The position numbers and the translations under genes were made by a program. 64,000 nucleotides of DNA. Origin: Incurvaria masculella. Taxonomy: Eukaryota; Arthropoda; Insecta; Lepidoptera; Incurvariidae. The DNA lies in assembly GCA_946894095.1 (NCBI GenBank), contig OX335652.1, forward strand, positions 14,593,001 to 14,657,000, read 5' to 3'. Every line of letters starts with the position of its first letter. Position 1 is the first letter of the stretch. Of this stretch, positions 12,901 to 22,859 are shown piece by piece. The notes beneath the pieces were generated by a model. That model was not told where the DNA came from and did no database searches. It saw nothing but the letters and a program-made list of their open reading frames with translations.

Positions 12901-13020
12901 TAGCCCCTACTAGGCCCGGGTTGGTACCATCGCTTTGGATGTAAAGATGGTCGAAACTTCAATGACAAATTGTCCGTGTTTTCCATCAAGTTCAATGTAG
13001 CCTACTAATAAAGAAAAATA
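12901..13020 (+). mobile_element. SINE core and tail fragment
   Basis: This aligns with the inside of the SINE at 25,710-26,036: CCCCTACTAGG, then TTGGTACCATCGC, then a shared spacer, then TTCAATGTAGCC near 12,989. The tRNA-like head is missing. After CAATGTAGCC it reads on to AATAAAGAAAAATA, close to a satellite unit. It is shared with copy B (55,734-55,853). Confidence 0.7.
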
Positions 13021-14380
13021 ATGGCGTCAAGAAGGCAGTCCAGGGCTAATATGATGGTGGGTGGTAGTAGGCATCCATGTCCAGTAAAAATGTGTTTTCC
13101 TCTCGATTTTCAGTAAGCTGAATGAAAACTGTCCCCGAACTCCAGCTGGAAGTCCTAAGTTATAATGCAATCAAACATACAAGCAGAAGTTCCACAAAAC
13201 TTGACTTTGTTTAAAAAATATCAAAATCTGATTTCCCAACATATGCAGACATCCTTAATTAGACAATAATGTCCGTGTTTGCGTTGTCGTATATCTATGA
13301 GCAGAATTGTGTACTATAAAACGTAAAGATAAATCTGAAATTATGCAATTAACACTATATTAATGACTGATACTGCTGCCAGCTGGAGATGAATACCTCT
13401 ATTACAAATTGTCTAAATATCCAATAGTCACTAAGCATATCGAATGGTCAAAGAGTGTGTGAGTTGGTTGAGTGGTAAATGTACAGGAGTTCAGAAATTC
13501 AGTTCAGGTTCACATACCAGCACCCAACCCAGCGTCTCCCAATACAGCCATCCTGATGTCAGTATTCCATTTCAAACCTCCATTTAACCCTGTTAATGAT
13601 ACATAAAATATCCTTCTTTCATCCGGTTTCACAAAGACACAAAGGCTGTTTTTTTAACTGCCAGTGTTCTTTGCCCCTGGGCCAATGCTATTTAAACTCC
13701 TTACTCCTTGTAACAGATGCTGATCCACTGTGATTGTGGAGCGTCTACCAACAAGATTTTTTTTTTTTATAGTACGGTGGTTTTGCCTTGCTCACTTTTT
13801 CATCAGCCATAACCCGGCCCAACATCTCTGTACAATTTGGTACTAACCTGTAAAAACGTGGAGCAAGAACCCATACGCAGCAGCGGTCAAACGGTTTACC
13901 GTCATCATCGATCATCATGCATCCTGAGCGGGTAACTGCACCGGCAGCGCCTCCGAACCGCGCTGGTTACCTTTCAGCGATGGCAGTTCTACAACCAGGA
14001 GGCCATGAAACAGATTCCATAAGAAACCTATTTTACTTTCACTCCACGAACAACATAAATAATTATTGTAAATACATAATGGCAAAAAAACCTATAATTC
14101 TATATTTTTCTACTTGTCTTCTTCCCATACAGTCTTGGCTAGGCTACCCCAAGGATAACTCATTTAAATTTTTGGAGTGGAGGGTGTGGGTCATGTTGCA
14201 CTGAAACTATTGGTTAGAGTCCAACTTAAAGTTGTCACACCAAAACAATACAATAAAGGAGAAATCCTTGCATACCACCTAAGTTTCTTTCGAATATGGT
14301 GTTATGGATTAATCCTAGTTCTAGTAAATATGACAGTAGGCAGTACAAAAGGCATTAAGAGGACAATGAGGTGATTGAGT
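13021..14380. other. Stretch without recognised gene
   Basis: Shared with copy B (55,854-57,229). At 13,461-13,518 there is an A-box-like TGGTTGAGTGG and a B-box-like GGTTCACATACC at tRNA-like spacing, so a degenerate SINE head is possible but weak. The open frame 13,917-14,204 has no recognisable domain. A T-run near 13,760 differs between the copies. Confidence 0.4.
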
Positions 14381-14697
14381 TCCATACAATGGCTTGTACC
14401 TCTTTTGTCAGTTAAATTAAGATTTTTTTTTCGTAATATTGCACATTCAATAAATCAATTGAGAGTTACGTCTGTAGGTTTTGTTTCTTTTGATAACTTA
14501 TCTTAAATCCATTACATAAGCTTCTAAAGATTTGTATAAAAATGTTTAAGAGCCTATAAATATATATATAAGAGTTTAGTTATCAAAAAAATCAAAATGT
14601 AGAGACGTAGCTCTCAGTTGGTTTTTTTTTAATGTGCAAAATTTCAGAAAAATATTTATTAATTTGACTAAGGAATTATGACGAGCCATTGTATGGA
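14381..14697. mobile_element. MITE with ~125-bp inverted repeats (copy A)
   Basis: The left end TCCATACAATGGCTTGT is answered by its reverse complement at the right end (14,680-14,697). The arms stay complementary inward through TTGCACATT and GAGAGTTACGTCT. There is almost no unpaired centre and no coding potential. No clear target duplication is visible. Copy B is at 57,230-57,547. The superfamily is not identified. Confidence 0.75.
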
Positions 14698-15486
14698 CCT
14701 CGATCATCTCATTATCCTCCTAACCATCAATTTAATTTTGAAATTTTATTGAATTTTCAATTTGAGTATATTGGGCACGCTTCTTGTGTCACAATATGTT
14801 CCAAAACTCCATAAAATATGCATTACTTGCAATTTATACTTTATGTGCATATTTTCTGAAAATAGGGCTTAGAATATTTGATAAAACAGAATTTAGTAAG
14901 TATCAAAATGTACATTTACCTTGATAACATATCGGTAATCACAAAAGTTAGATTTCACCCTGCTGTTATTTTGAGTGAGCTGAATGGCTAAAAACAGAAA
15001 CAGTTCTAATTAGTATATGTAGGGTCAGGTGAATTTCCTCAGGATGTTTTCCTTCACTGTTAACGACAAAATGATGATTAAATAATTTTTAGGTTAAAAA
15101 AAATCTGTAAGCTTCGAAAATGCAATAAGGTTATTTACATACCACACATGCTAAACGGATTTATTTTTACCTTTACATTTATTAACAACTAAGGAAATGA
15201 AGGCTAAATTCTTTCCTAAAGGAACCCTGCAAGATTGCTCCACTTCAAGGTATGTATGGTGATTTAGACGTCACGACAATATCCAGCAATTTCCGGCAAC
15301 CCATGTTATCGGCAACCATTGACCATTAGTGGAGCAATTTGTTGGTGATGGACGATGTTACTCTTGTTGCCGTAGTTGCTGGAAAAGCTTTGATAATAAT
15401 GCATGTTAAATAAAAGAATGTGGGTGCTTCCGTATCATGAAAAATAAGTGTAAATATTACTGCCTGTGTAGAAAAATAAGCTTACA
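14698..15486. other. AT-rich stretch without gene
   Basis: No coding signal. A short imperfect inverted repeat (CAGCAATTTCCGGCAAC near 15,282 and GTTGCCGTAGTTGCTG near 15,366) could be a small MITE remnant. It is present in both block copies. Confidence 0.4.
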
Positions 15487-15659
15487 TGGGTCGTTCTACG
15501 GTATTTGATTTCAGAGAGTATTCAATCATATCGTTTGTGTTTTAAATATTAGAATGTCCAAAAAAATTATATAAGTAGATATCTATGTATTGTTTAACCT
15601 ACACATACACTTGAAAAATAATAAAATTTATTTCCGAAAAAAAATAAAGTCACGATTAT

Positions 15660-16273
15660 GTCACTACTCTGGCTCGTCTTTTCATCAGATTGCTTGAGAA
15701 AAAGTTCAGTAAATTCAAAACGTTCAACTTGTTCCTGTCTAAGCCTAATTATTTTTAACTGTTATTAATTCCCTTATTGATTTTCTAAACAATAATACAC
15801 GAAAAATAACATTTTAGTCGATTTTTTTTCGTTTTTATAAGCGTCCTTTGGTTACACGTCTCTTCCTCTGGCATTTTTCCGAATTTAAAAACTCCCGCAA
15901 AAACGTTGAAAACGATAGCTTTTGACAGGTTAGCAATACTGGCTTGTCGTGAAGTTAGCAGCAGACTACGAAATGTGTTCTGTTTGACAGTGTAAATCTC
16001 AGTCAGCCGCATGTTGCTTAGAAGTGAGGTTATGTCTTGGTGAAGGTGGTCTTTCTTCTGGTAAGCATAAATAAATCAATACAAAAATGTCGCTTTTACA
16101 GTGATAACCTATCAAGACATTTGGATGCTTTATTTACATAAACTAATTGCTAAAACGATTTGAGTAGTATGTTTGGTGATATTTCGTGATTTGTGTAAAT
16201 CTGTCACTCCTCTGGCGTCTCTCCTGTGGCTTCGTTTGTGCCAGAGGAGAGACAATTTCGCCAGGGGAGGGAC
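15660..16273. repeat. Left subterminal motif cluster, GTCACTCCTCTGGC type
   Basis: A 14-bp motif close to GTCWCTCCTCTGGC occurs at 15,660, 15,858 (one extra base), 16,203 and 16,217 on the plus strand, and at 16,240 and 16,260 in reverse complement. Clustered motifs near the ends of a DNA transposon are usually transposase binding sites; that role is inferred here. Copy B keeps only the first two (58,513 and about 58,710). Confidence 0.75.
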
Positions 16274-16543
16274 AACTATAATAATGTGACTCGTTTTTAT
16301 TTTGTGTATGCATACATTTTATTACTATTAACATTTTGTTATAGGTAAAACGATAGACAAGGAATATGGCGAAAACAAAAAAAAACAAACTCGTGAAGAA
16401 AGGTTAGAAAAGAAGAGAATAGCTGAACGATTGCAGTATCAGCGCCTAAAAATTATCCTGTTAAGCATGCTCAATTACAGGAAAAGGAAAGGAAGTGCTA
16501 CCTAAATAAGAAGAAAAAGCGAACGGCTAAATCAATAAAAAAT

Positions 16544-17395
16544 ATGACCCCCAGAGAACAACGTGCGATAAGAAAGGTATGGGCCGAAAAAACTAGAAAG
16601 CGAAGGGCTCGTATTGATCTCCAAAATCCATCTGTTGCTCCTGCTACACCACCTTGCTCTGATGAAGAAATGCCGCCACTACAGCCAGTAGATAACAGAA
16701 TTGAGGCAGCCAGAAAGCGATCCGAAAGACAACGTAGAACTAGAAACCGCTTAATATTAAAACAACAAGAAGAAATAGAAAGACTGAAAAAGGAAGTTAG
16801 ATGTTATAAGAAAAAAATGTTTAGGTTTAAAAAAATTAAAGAAAATCTTACACCGAATACAAGTTACAAAATGGTCGAAAAGATGGATGCGAATCAAGTA
16901 AAAAAAAGGTTACTTTTTGGGGAGGTTCTTAAAGAGCAATTGAAAGAAAACTTGAAAAGTGTAAAATCTGACAAGGAAAACAAGTTGTTTAGAAGAGTTG
17001 TGAGTGGCAAAATAACAAAAAAATTCAATGTTTTTGATAATATGAACATTAAAGCTATGCGACCCGGTAGAGAGAGCTTGTTGGACCTAAGCCGAAAGAG
17101 AAGAATTGATAAAACCAGTGAAGAAACAAAACAACAAGTTGTTAATTTTCTAGAAGAAGACTGTAACAGCAGATTGTGTCCCGGTAAAAGAGATTGTATA
17201 ACTAGAAAGAAAGAAAGAAAACAGAAGAGACTGCTACTGGACAACATGAAAAATTTACATAAAAAGTTCCTTGTTTCAAAAGAAAAGAAAATCAGCTACT
17301 CACTTTTTTGTAAATTGCGACCATTTTGGATAGTGGAACCACATGTCAACGAGTGTGACACGTGCCTTTGCACTATCCATGAAACATGGACCTAA
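16544..17395 (+). pseudogene. Transposase, N-terminal part (copy A)
   Basis: An open frame of 283 codons from ATG (MTPREQRA). It is very rich in Lys and Arg: a basic region at residues 1-35, then an Arg/Lys/Glu-rich likely coiled coil at about 55-95 (RNRLILKQQEEIERLKKEV), then a Cys-containing segment and, at the end, SYSLFCKLRPFWIV followed by CDTCLCTIHE. I know this last pattern from a family of cut-and-paste transposases in insects and cnidarians. It probably continued directly into the next frame: HETWT at the end and MDLTLQS at the next start overlap by 10 bases, and one missing base in a short A run near 17,381 explains the break. Further in-family sequence lies upstream in other frames (about 16,380-16,540, ending NKKKKRTAKSIKN), so the true N-terminus is longer and also frameshifted. 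This part is wholly absent from copy B. Confidence 0.75.
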
Positions 17396-18552
17396 CGCTA
17401 CAAAGTTTAAGCCAAGCAAACATTTTGTCCACAAGTAATCACCAGATGCTGCTCGTAAACCTATGTTGTGACCGATACAACGAGCAATGTTTGTCAAGAA
17501 ATTGTACAGATTGTAATCGCCATACCCTGACATGCAAAGAGTTTGATAATTCAACCTTAATCAAACACAAAAAATGGATTGCTGCTGTCGAAGAAATTGA
17601 AGATCCTAAAACAAAAAAATCGTCTCGGACGCAACTAAGCCTGCACACGGTCGTGGTGTACACAAAAGAATCCACAGATTGCTTCTGCACCATATCAACG
17701 AATCTAAACCACAATGTTTCAGCGATAATGGCTCACCTACAACCTGTGCTGCACTCGCTGCCGTTCACTATTGAAAATGTACATTTCTTAAGTGATGGTC
17801 CCGTGACGCAGTATCGTAATAAGTACATGTTCTTTTTCCTGGCCTGTTTGTTGCAGAACATCTATCCAAATATATGTTACTACACTTGGAACTACCACGA
17901 GGCAGGTCATGGCAAGGGAGCCCCTGACGGTGTAGGGGCTGTGTGCAAGAGAACTGCCGATAAACTAGTCGCAACTGGTAAAGATATTTCGTCCATCACT
18001 GATTTTGCTAAAGCAATTGAGAACAACTGCGACGGCATAAAAACGTTCATAATTACCGATAACGATATTCAACTAACAGCGGCACTCATTGAAGGCAAGA
18101 AATCATGTATAAAACCATTTTCCGGTACCTTAAAAGTTCATCAAGTGCAAGGCACTACACTGATGCCAAATAGAATCACAATGAAAAGTTTAAGCTGTTT
18201 CTGTTCTGAGAATTGTTCGCATTACAACCTTGGAAAAATGATGTATCCACTTGATCATGGCGGTCGTCTGAGCGTGGCTGATGTCTATTCTGATTCAGAC
18301 AGAGATGTTCCAGGCCCTTCTAAATTTACATACAAAGATGGCGATTATGTCTTGGTCAAATTCAAACAAAAGAAATCGGAATATCGGTATGTGGGTATGT
18401 GCTGTGGAAGTGAAGATGACGACGGAGAAATACTTATCCAATTCCTTAAAGTATGCGATGCTAATGCAACTGTGTTCAAAGTAAATGACGAAGACAAGGG
18501 ATTAGTACCAATAGAAGATTTACTTCAAAAACTTCCTCAACCTAGCCCTTAA
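17386..18552 (+). pseudogene. Transposase, catalytic and C-terminal part (copy A)
   Basis: An open frame of 388 codons. Residues 20-50 are Cys-rich (NLCCDR, CLSRNCTDC). The catalytic part contains FLSDGPVTQYRNK (about 17,788) and WNYHEAGHGKGAPDGVGA (about 17,888-17,940), which I read as the second Asp and the acidic residue of a DDE/D-type RNase H fold. The expected first Asp motif (HMDFSENY in copy B) is missing because 240 bp, exactly 80 codons, are deleted at about 17,619; the frame stays open. A C-terminal SH3- or chromo-like strand region follows (VLVKFKQKKSEYRYVG, ILIQFLKV). The frame ends after QPSP, because the piggyBac-like insertion at 18,546 supplies the stop. Inactive by deletion, truncation and frameshift. 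The family is recognised by pattern but I cannot name it. Confidence 0.8.
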
Positions 18553-18562
18553 TTTATCTTAT

Positions 18563-18577
18563 GGGTCCAATGGACCC
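18563..18577. repeat. Palindrome GGGTCCAATGGACCC, copy 1
   Basis: A near-perfect palindrome 18 bp inside the left end of the piggyBac-like element. Others of the same form lie at 18,725-18,739 and 19,786-19,800. The last two share about 30 bp including the downstream ATAGATAAA. Possible transposase recognition sites, by analogy with the internal repeats of piggyBac. Confidence 0.8.
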
Positions 18578-18724
18578 ACATCAAAAAATTTTTAGCTAGT
18601 GTTTTTGCAGTGCGCGGAGTGTAGTGGCTGCCCTCCGCGATACCTTCCTCCTGTAGTGTCCCCGATGCGGTGACGAGAGGGCGCCTGCGTGCGACGCTCA
18701 GTTTGGTAGGTATATATAGCGTAT

Positions 18725-18739
18725 GGGTCCACTGGACCC
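18725..18739. repeat. Palindrome GGGTCCACTGGACCC, copy 2
   Basis: Same palindrome with C at the centre, followed by ATAGATAAA as in copy 3. Confidence 0.8.
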
Positions 18740-18828
18740 ATATAGATAAATTACGTAACATTTTGTTTTTAGTGGTAATAATTTTAAATGTACTTTTATT
18801 AATTTCAGGGTCCACAATGGACGCCAAC

Positions 18829-19105
18829 CTACCTGGAACTAGTATAGTAAGGGTGTATGATTCGAATGTACCAAGTGTAATCGATAAGTGGCTTGAAGAA
18901 ATTGAGAAATTGGACGTTCCTGAAGAAAACCACACACTGCCCGAACAAGAAGTAAGGAACACATTTCGAGACGACGATTTTCTGATTTAGATGACAGTGA
19001 CTACATACCAAGTTATAACGATACTGAATCAGGATGTTCGGGTGACTCTCACGATTCATCATCAACCCTTTGCTCTAAATGCAGGTAGCCAGTGTGCTTG
19101 AATTG
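18829..19105 (+). pseudogene. piggyBac-like transposase relic (N- and C-terminal ends)
   Basis: From ATG at 18,829 a frame reads MDANLPGTS, then an acidic stretch (DKWLEEIEKLDVPEEN) and EVRNTFRDDDF. It then shifts by one base into SDLDDSDYIPSYNDTES, the acidic N-terminal style of piggyBac-family transposases. About 70 bases later comes LCSKCR, a stop, and PVCLNC, which looks like the Cys-rich motif at the very C-terminus of that family. So the catalytic middle is lost and the two ends are joined, as in an internal-deletion derivative. The assignment rests on these short patterns plus the CCC-type ends, not on the catalytic domain, which is absent. Absent from copy B. Confidence 0.5.
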
Positions 19106-19113
19106 TTCAAAAA

Positions 19114-19413
19114 CCGGCCAAGTGCGAGTCGGACTCGCACACGAAGGCTCAAAAAGTCACGTTTTTTTAATTACTTTTAATATTTTTTTAAATTTTATTG
19201 TAATATTTATTATTATAGCAGCAAAACAAATACATACTCTGTGAAAATTTCAGCTGCCTACCTATTACGGTTGATGAGATACAGTCCTGTGACGAACGGA
19301 CGAACGGATTGACGGACGGACAGACGGACAGACGGGAGTACGAACGGACGGACGGACGGACTGCGGAGGCTTAGTAATAGTGTTCCGTTTTCACCCTTTG
19401 GGTACGGAACCCT
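19114..19413 (+). mobile_element. Lepidopteran interspersed repeat, copy 1
   Basis: A 300-bp repeat starting CCGGCCAAGTGCGAGTC and ending GGGTACGGAACCCT, with an internal run of GACG/GGAC units (about 19,300-19,360). It sits inside the piggyBac-like element with runs of A at both borders. I recognise the termini from many moth and butterfly genomes; it has no coding capacity. Confidence 0.8.
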
Positions 19414-19785
19414 AAAAACGTTTGCAAGATGTGCTTTATGGAGTAAAATAATTAGGAATCTTCACCTCCTGCATGAATTTTACCCGGAGAAGATTTTCTT
19501 ATTATTGTTTTAGTTTTATATTGGAATGTTCGTCCTCTTTTTAGATTTTTGAGATAAGTACGATATCTTAGTTTTTTGTATGTTAAATTCAGTCTTGAAG
19601 AAAAGGCTATGCAGAGGAGTACATTTTTCGTAATGTTTTGTTGTGACCCAAATAGAGTTGTTACTGTTTTTGATAACTTTGTAATTATTTTCGTTCTTGT
19701 AAAGCGTAATGTTATTATAATTACTACATTAAAATTTCTCTTTCAAAATGTATTGGTTTTATTTTACAGTAATTTGTAAATGTAT

Positions 19786-19800
19786 GGGTCCAATGGACCC
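19786..19800. repeat. Palindrome GGGTCCAATGGACCC, copy 3
   Basis: Same palindrome, 46 bp inside the right end of the piggyBac-like element. Confidence 0.8.
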
Positions 19801-20090
19801 ATATAGATAAAATGTGTGATTTTAAGTCACGGGATAAATTAAGGGCTAGTCTAGTAGTCAGCGGCGAGAGAGTGTTTCTAAAGTTTAAGAAATCGGTTGA
19901 TATTTTCGAGCAATGAATGTAATTTTAACACAGAAATGATAATATACCACTTGTGTTCCTGATTGTGATTAGTGTCTTGCCAGAATTTGTCATTTTGATT
20001 TAGTTTCATAACATAAATTGTTATTATAATTTTGTTTTATGCTAGAATTTGTCGTATTGTTTTGGTTCCATGACAGAAATTGTCATTTTT

Positions 20091-20386
20091 AGGGTTCCGT
20101 ACCCAAAGGTTGAAAACGGAACCCTATTGCTAAGCCTCCGCTGTCCGTCCGTCCGTCCGTCTGTCCGTCCGTCTGTCACAGGGCTGTATCTCATGAACCG
20201 CAACAGGTAGGATGCTGAAATGTTCACAGGTTATGTATGTATTTTGCCGCTATAACAACAAATAGGTAACATTATAAAATAATTATAATTAAAGGGGGGC
20301 CCCATACAAAAAACGTGTTTTATTTTGTAAATCTTGTGCGATGGTACGGAACCCTTCGTGTGCGAGTCCAACTCGCACTTGGCCGG
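20091..20386 (-). mobile_element. Lepidopteran interspersed repeat, copy 2
   Basis: The same family in the opposite orientation: AGGGTTCCGTACC at the left and GGCCGG at the right. It was inserted into a run of six T that is intact in copy B (about 60,427-60,432). Copy A has five T before and six after, so the duplication is TTTTT. The internal CCGT/CTGT run is at about 20,143-20,176. Confidence 0.85.
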
Positions 20387-20517
20387 TTTTTTATTTATTT
20401 TAACTAACAAAAATTGTAATTTAGTTTCGGAAAATTGATAATTTCACTGCTAGTAAACGTTTTTTAAAACAATATGTTGTCAAATTTAACTATTTTAAAC
20501 TATTATTAAAGACCAAA

Positions 20518-20592
20518 GTCACTCCTCTGGCCAAATTGTCACTACTCTGTCACTTTGTCACTCCTCTGCGCACTATTTTCCTCTGGCATCCA
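20518..20592 (+). repeat. Right subterminal motif cluster, GTCACTCCTCTGGC type
   Basis: Four motif copies in 75 bp (20,518, 20,538, 20,557 and the tail TTTTCCTCTGGC near 20,576), all in one orientation, about 150-230 bp from the right end. The same motif is clustered near the left end. Copy B has the same cluster at 60,559-60,632. Confidence 0.75.
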
Positions 20593-20867
20593 TAAAATGT
20601 GCAAAATATGCAAACTATCTGGCCCGGTTTTGAAACATACACATTTTGTTGTTAAGAACACATGTAATTGATATCAACACTTAAATTTAAAAAAAAATTG
20701 CGAAAAAAAAATCTTATCTGAACTGAAATACCGAAGAACGACCCACATATTTTTTTGTTCAAAAACTACCAAGATGTATCAATGCGTGATTTTGAACAAA
20801 TTTGTATTCACCGACCCAATTTCAGTTATAACCAACCTTTCAAGAACCTTAAGATATCAGGTTTCAG

Positions 20868-21196
20868 AGCCGGTAGTCTCAGTTCTCACCAAAATTGGCG
20901 TTTACGTAACTCCAAAGTTAGTTTATACAAGATATTCTGTGTTTTACTAATTCAAGCTGTCAAAGTGAAACTCAGACTTCCAATTTGTACGAAAACAGGG
21001 AGTCTACGTAAACGGCAACGGCGACGTATTTACGGCAACGTTGAGTAAGCTGTCAAATCCAACTCAGACTCGCAAATGTTAGTTCGCTTAACGCCCACTG
21101 CGCGCGCGCGCTTTTCATTTTCTCCATACATTTGAAAACGCCAGTCGATCGGTTTGGCGTAAACGCCAATTTAGGTGACAACTGAGACTACCGGCT
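20868..21196. mobile_element. MITE with ~39-bp inverted repeats and CAG flanks (copy A)
   Basis: The left end AGCCGGTAGTCTCAGTT is mirrored at the right end (21,158-21,196), with three mismatches over about 39 bp. CAG stands on both sides (20,865-20,867 and 21,197-21,199) and may be a 3-bp target duplication. The centre contains a GCGCGCGCGC run. Copy B is at 60,909-61,237. Confidence 0.75.
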
Positions 21197-21372
21197 CAGG
21201 TCATTTACCTAAACATATGTTAAGTGAATCTACATAGTTTAAGATTATTTTTCTAAGGTCACAAAACGTGACATTTGGGTTCCGACAGGTTGAAAATATC
21301 ATCATAAGAAGCGGCAAAGGAATAAGTTGTTTGTGGTTCAGATTCCACAATTAACTTCTTATTTCTTAAGAA

Positions 21373-21735
21373 CGGCCGGTAAGCTATGCTCCCCATACAA
21401 ACGTAGTTTACTAATCATTTGGAAACCGCTATTCCAATTAAATTTATATTTAATATCCAATATCAGGTAACAAATATCTGTGTCTGCATGGTTTTGTTTT
21501 TTTGAAAAATGCAAACTGAATTAAATGAAAGCAAAAAGAAAATTTTCATACAAGTTTTGATTTCTCTCTGGTTTGACCCAGAATAAATTTATCGAAAAAA
21601 CAAAGACATGCAGACATGGATATTTGTAGCCTAATATTAGGTACCAAATTTCAAGTAAGTTGGAACAGTGATTTTCAAATTATTAGTAAACTACGTTTGT
21701 ATGGGAGGCGAAATTTTCTGATGCTTACGGACTGA
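21373..21735. mobile_element. MITE family with ends near CCGGTAAGC (copy A)
   Basis: The left part reads GGCCGGTAAGC, then CCATACAAACGTAGTTTAC. The right part is its reverse complement, closing near GCTTACGGACTG. The arms are about 130 bp, including CAGGTAACAAATATCTGTG, with a short centre. No coding potential. Relatives lie at 32,190-32,540 and, broken, at 33,000-33,700; copy B is at 61,414-61,776. Confidence 0.7.
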
Positions 21736-21776
21736 CCATAGGTGCTAAAATCCTGCTCGCGTTAATGATTTAAAGA

Positions 21777-21798
21777 AATTGTATTGTATTGTATTGTG
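21777..21798 (+). repeat. ATTGT pentamer tail, copy A only
   Basis: Four ATTGT repeats after AAAGAA, absent from copy B, where the site is 32 bp shorter. Probably the tail of a truncated retroposon. Confidence 0.5.
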
Positions 21799-21835
21799 TA
21801 AAGTAATTGATTAAAGGAAATATGTCTGTTTTCCA

Positions 21836-21892
21836 TACAGTTCAATGTAGCCCTGTCATAAAAGGAATGAACTGGCATGATACCTAGTTCAT
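21836..21892 (+). mobile_element. SINE 3' fragment (copy A)
   Basis: CAGTTCAATGTAGCC is followed by AAAAGG, CTGGCATG and ACCTAGTTC, matching the 3' part of the SINE at 25,710-26,036 (reverse strand) in order and spacing. Copy B is at 61,845-61,901. Confidence 0.65.
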
Positions 21893-22387
21893 GTAGGTTG
21901 TAGTCTAAATAATGACGATAAAATGATGTGTGGTATTAACCATGCAAGTACGGGTCCATCCAGTAGCATTCTACGGTCGGGTTCGTTTTGGGCACGTGGC
22001 GTGCCTGTTTCCGCTGACCGGTCTTCAGGCGGGGCGTCCTGGCGCGATCCTCGCGCGGTATTCGGCCTATGTATCTTCAGCGCCTTTGGTCGACATTTTC
22101 TCGCAATCCCCATGCGCAGCACGAACAAACACTATATTCTCCGGACTGAACTGAATTAACGCTCGCACTAGGCAAGCTAGCAAACCTCTGCTGACAAAAT
22201 GCGACACAAAACACAAACTTCTACTTATTTTCATTATAATAAGAACAACCGAAATCAATTCACAAAGATGGACGCCATCTGACGCCATCATGACGCCATC
22301 TCCTTGTACGGGCACAGACTATAAGGGGTGGTACGGGGTTCTCATTTACCACAGACTTAAAGAAACTGTACACATTTTCGGGAAACT
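21893..22387. other. GC-richer block, function unknown
   Basis: Bases 21,945-22,110 are far GC-richer than their neighbours and contain open frames on both strands (21,923-22,159 and 21,889-22,128), so frame alone shows nothing. GACGCCATC occurs three times near 22,270-22,300 in copy A and twice in copy B. It could be a captured piece of a host gene or its promoter; no domain is recognised. Confidence 0.35.
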
Positions 22388-22842
22388 GGCACTGCGTTCC
22401 GAAATGCGTACATTGCGGAGAATTCACAATGTACGCGTATCCGACCGTTCCGAATTGCTTATATATTCACTCCCGTGAACGTCATTTTGACATTAGGGAC
22501 GTGACTATAGACCGCACACAGATCGTACAAAGTGTTCACGGTTTAGAGAATGTGCACCGCGTACGCTGTCAAATGGTTGTCATCGAGCTGTCATTAAGCG
22601 TGTTTATCTGATAGTATGCACTTGTATTCTGAAATAACGATGGCCTTTCGCCGTTTATTAGTCCAGTTAGACAATTCTAGGCCTGAAATAACCACTCTCG
22701 AGACTTACAAGGCATTATGAGGTAGCTCTGACAGATATGTCTGCTCAAATTCGTTCCGATTTGATAACGTGCAATTCGGAACACCAAATATTCATTGTAT
22801 TCGCTTTCTCTGCGGTATTTGCAATGTACGCAATTCGGAATG
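22388..22842. repeat. Inverted repeat pair near TTCCGAATGCGTACATTGC
   Basis: A ~28-bp segment at 22,392-22,420 (CTGCGTTCCGAAATGCG, then TACATTGC) returns inverted at 22,815-22,845. These may be the ends of a small element. Present also in copy B (62,397-62,850). Confidence 0.45.
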
Positions 22843-22859
22843 CAGGGTGTGTATTAATG

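Larger units (their letters stand above)
18546..19845. mobile_element. piggyBac-like non-autonomous element with CTAG duplication
   Basis: A 1,300-bp insertion found only in copy A. The ends are perfect 13-bp inverted repeats, CCCTTAATTTATC at 18,546 and its reverse complement ending at 19,845. They are flanked by CTAG at 18,542-18,545 and 19,846-19,849; copy B has CTAG once (60,188-60,191), and the offset changes by exactly 1,304. Ends beginning CCC and a 4-bp duplication are piggyBac-like, but the canonical target is TTAA. TA with 14-bp ends is an alternative reading because the junction is palindromic. Inside are three copies of the palindrome GGGTCCANTGGACCC, a short transposase relic, and a nested lepidopteran repeat. 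It closes the host transposase frame. Confidence 0.75.
15487..20745 (+). mobile_element. DNA transposon of unplaced family, copy A (with nested insertions)
   Basis: The ends are imperfect ~28-bp inverted repeats: TGGGTCGTTCTACGG at 15,487 and the reverse complement of TGGGTCGTTCTTCGG ending at 20,745. Inside are a broken transposase gene, subterminal motif clusters, a 1,300-bp piggyBac-like insertion and a 296-bp lepidopteran repeat. Removing the two insertions with their duplications and adding back the 240-bp deletion gives about 3.9 kb; copy B plus its 1.44-kb deletion gives the same figure, which supports these ends. The flanks (TTACA left, CATAT right) do not give a convincing target duplication. 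The superfamily is not assigned. Confidence 0.75.

Noticed and set aside
13461..13518. Second SINE family head
   Set aside because: The A box and especially the B box deviate at several positions, and no related body was found; kept only as a note.
13917..14204. 95-codon frame in both copies (also 56,766-57,053)
   Set aside because: Low-complexity, no domain, no sign of selection; explained by shared ancestry.
21889..22159. Overlapping frames on both strands in a GC-rich block
   Set aside because: GC-rich DNA has few stops by chance; both strands cannot be supported and neither has a domain.
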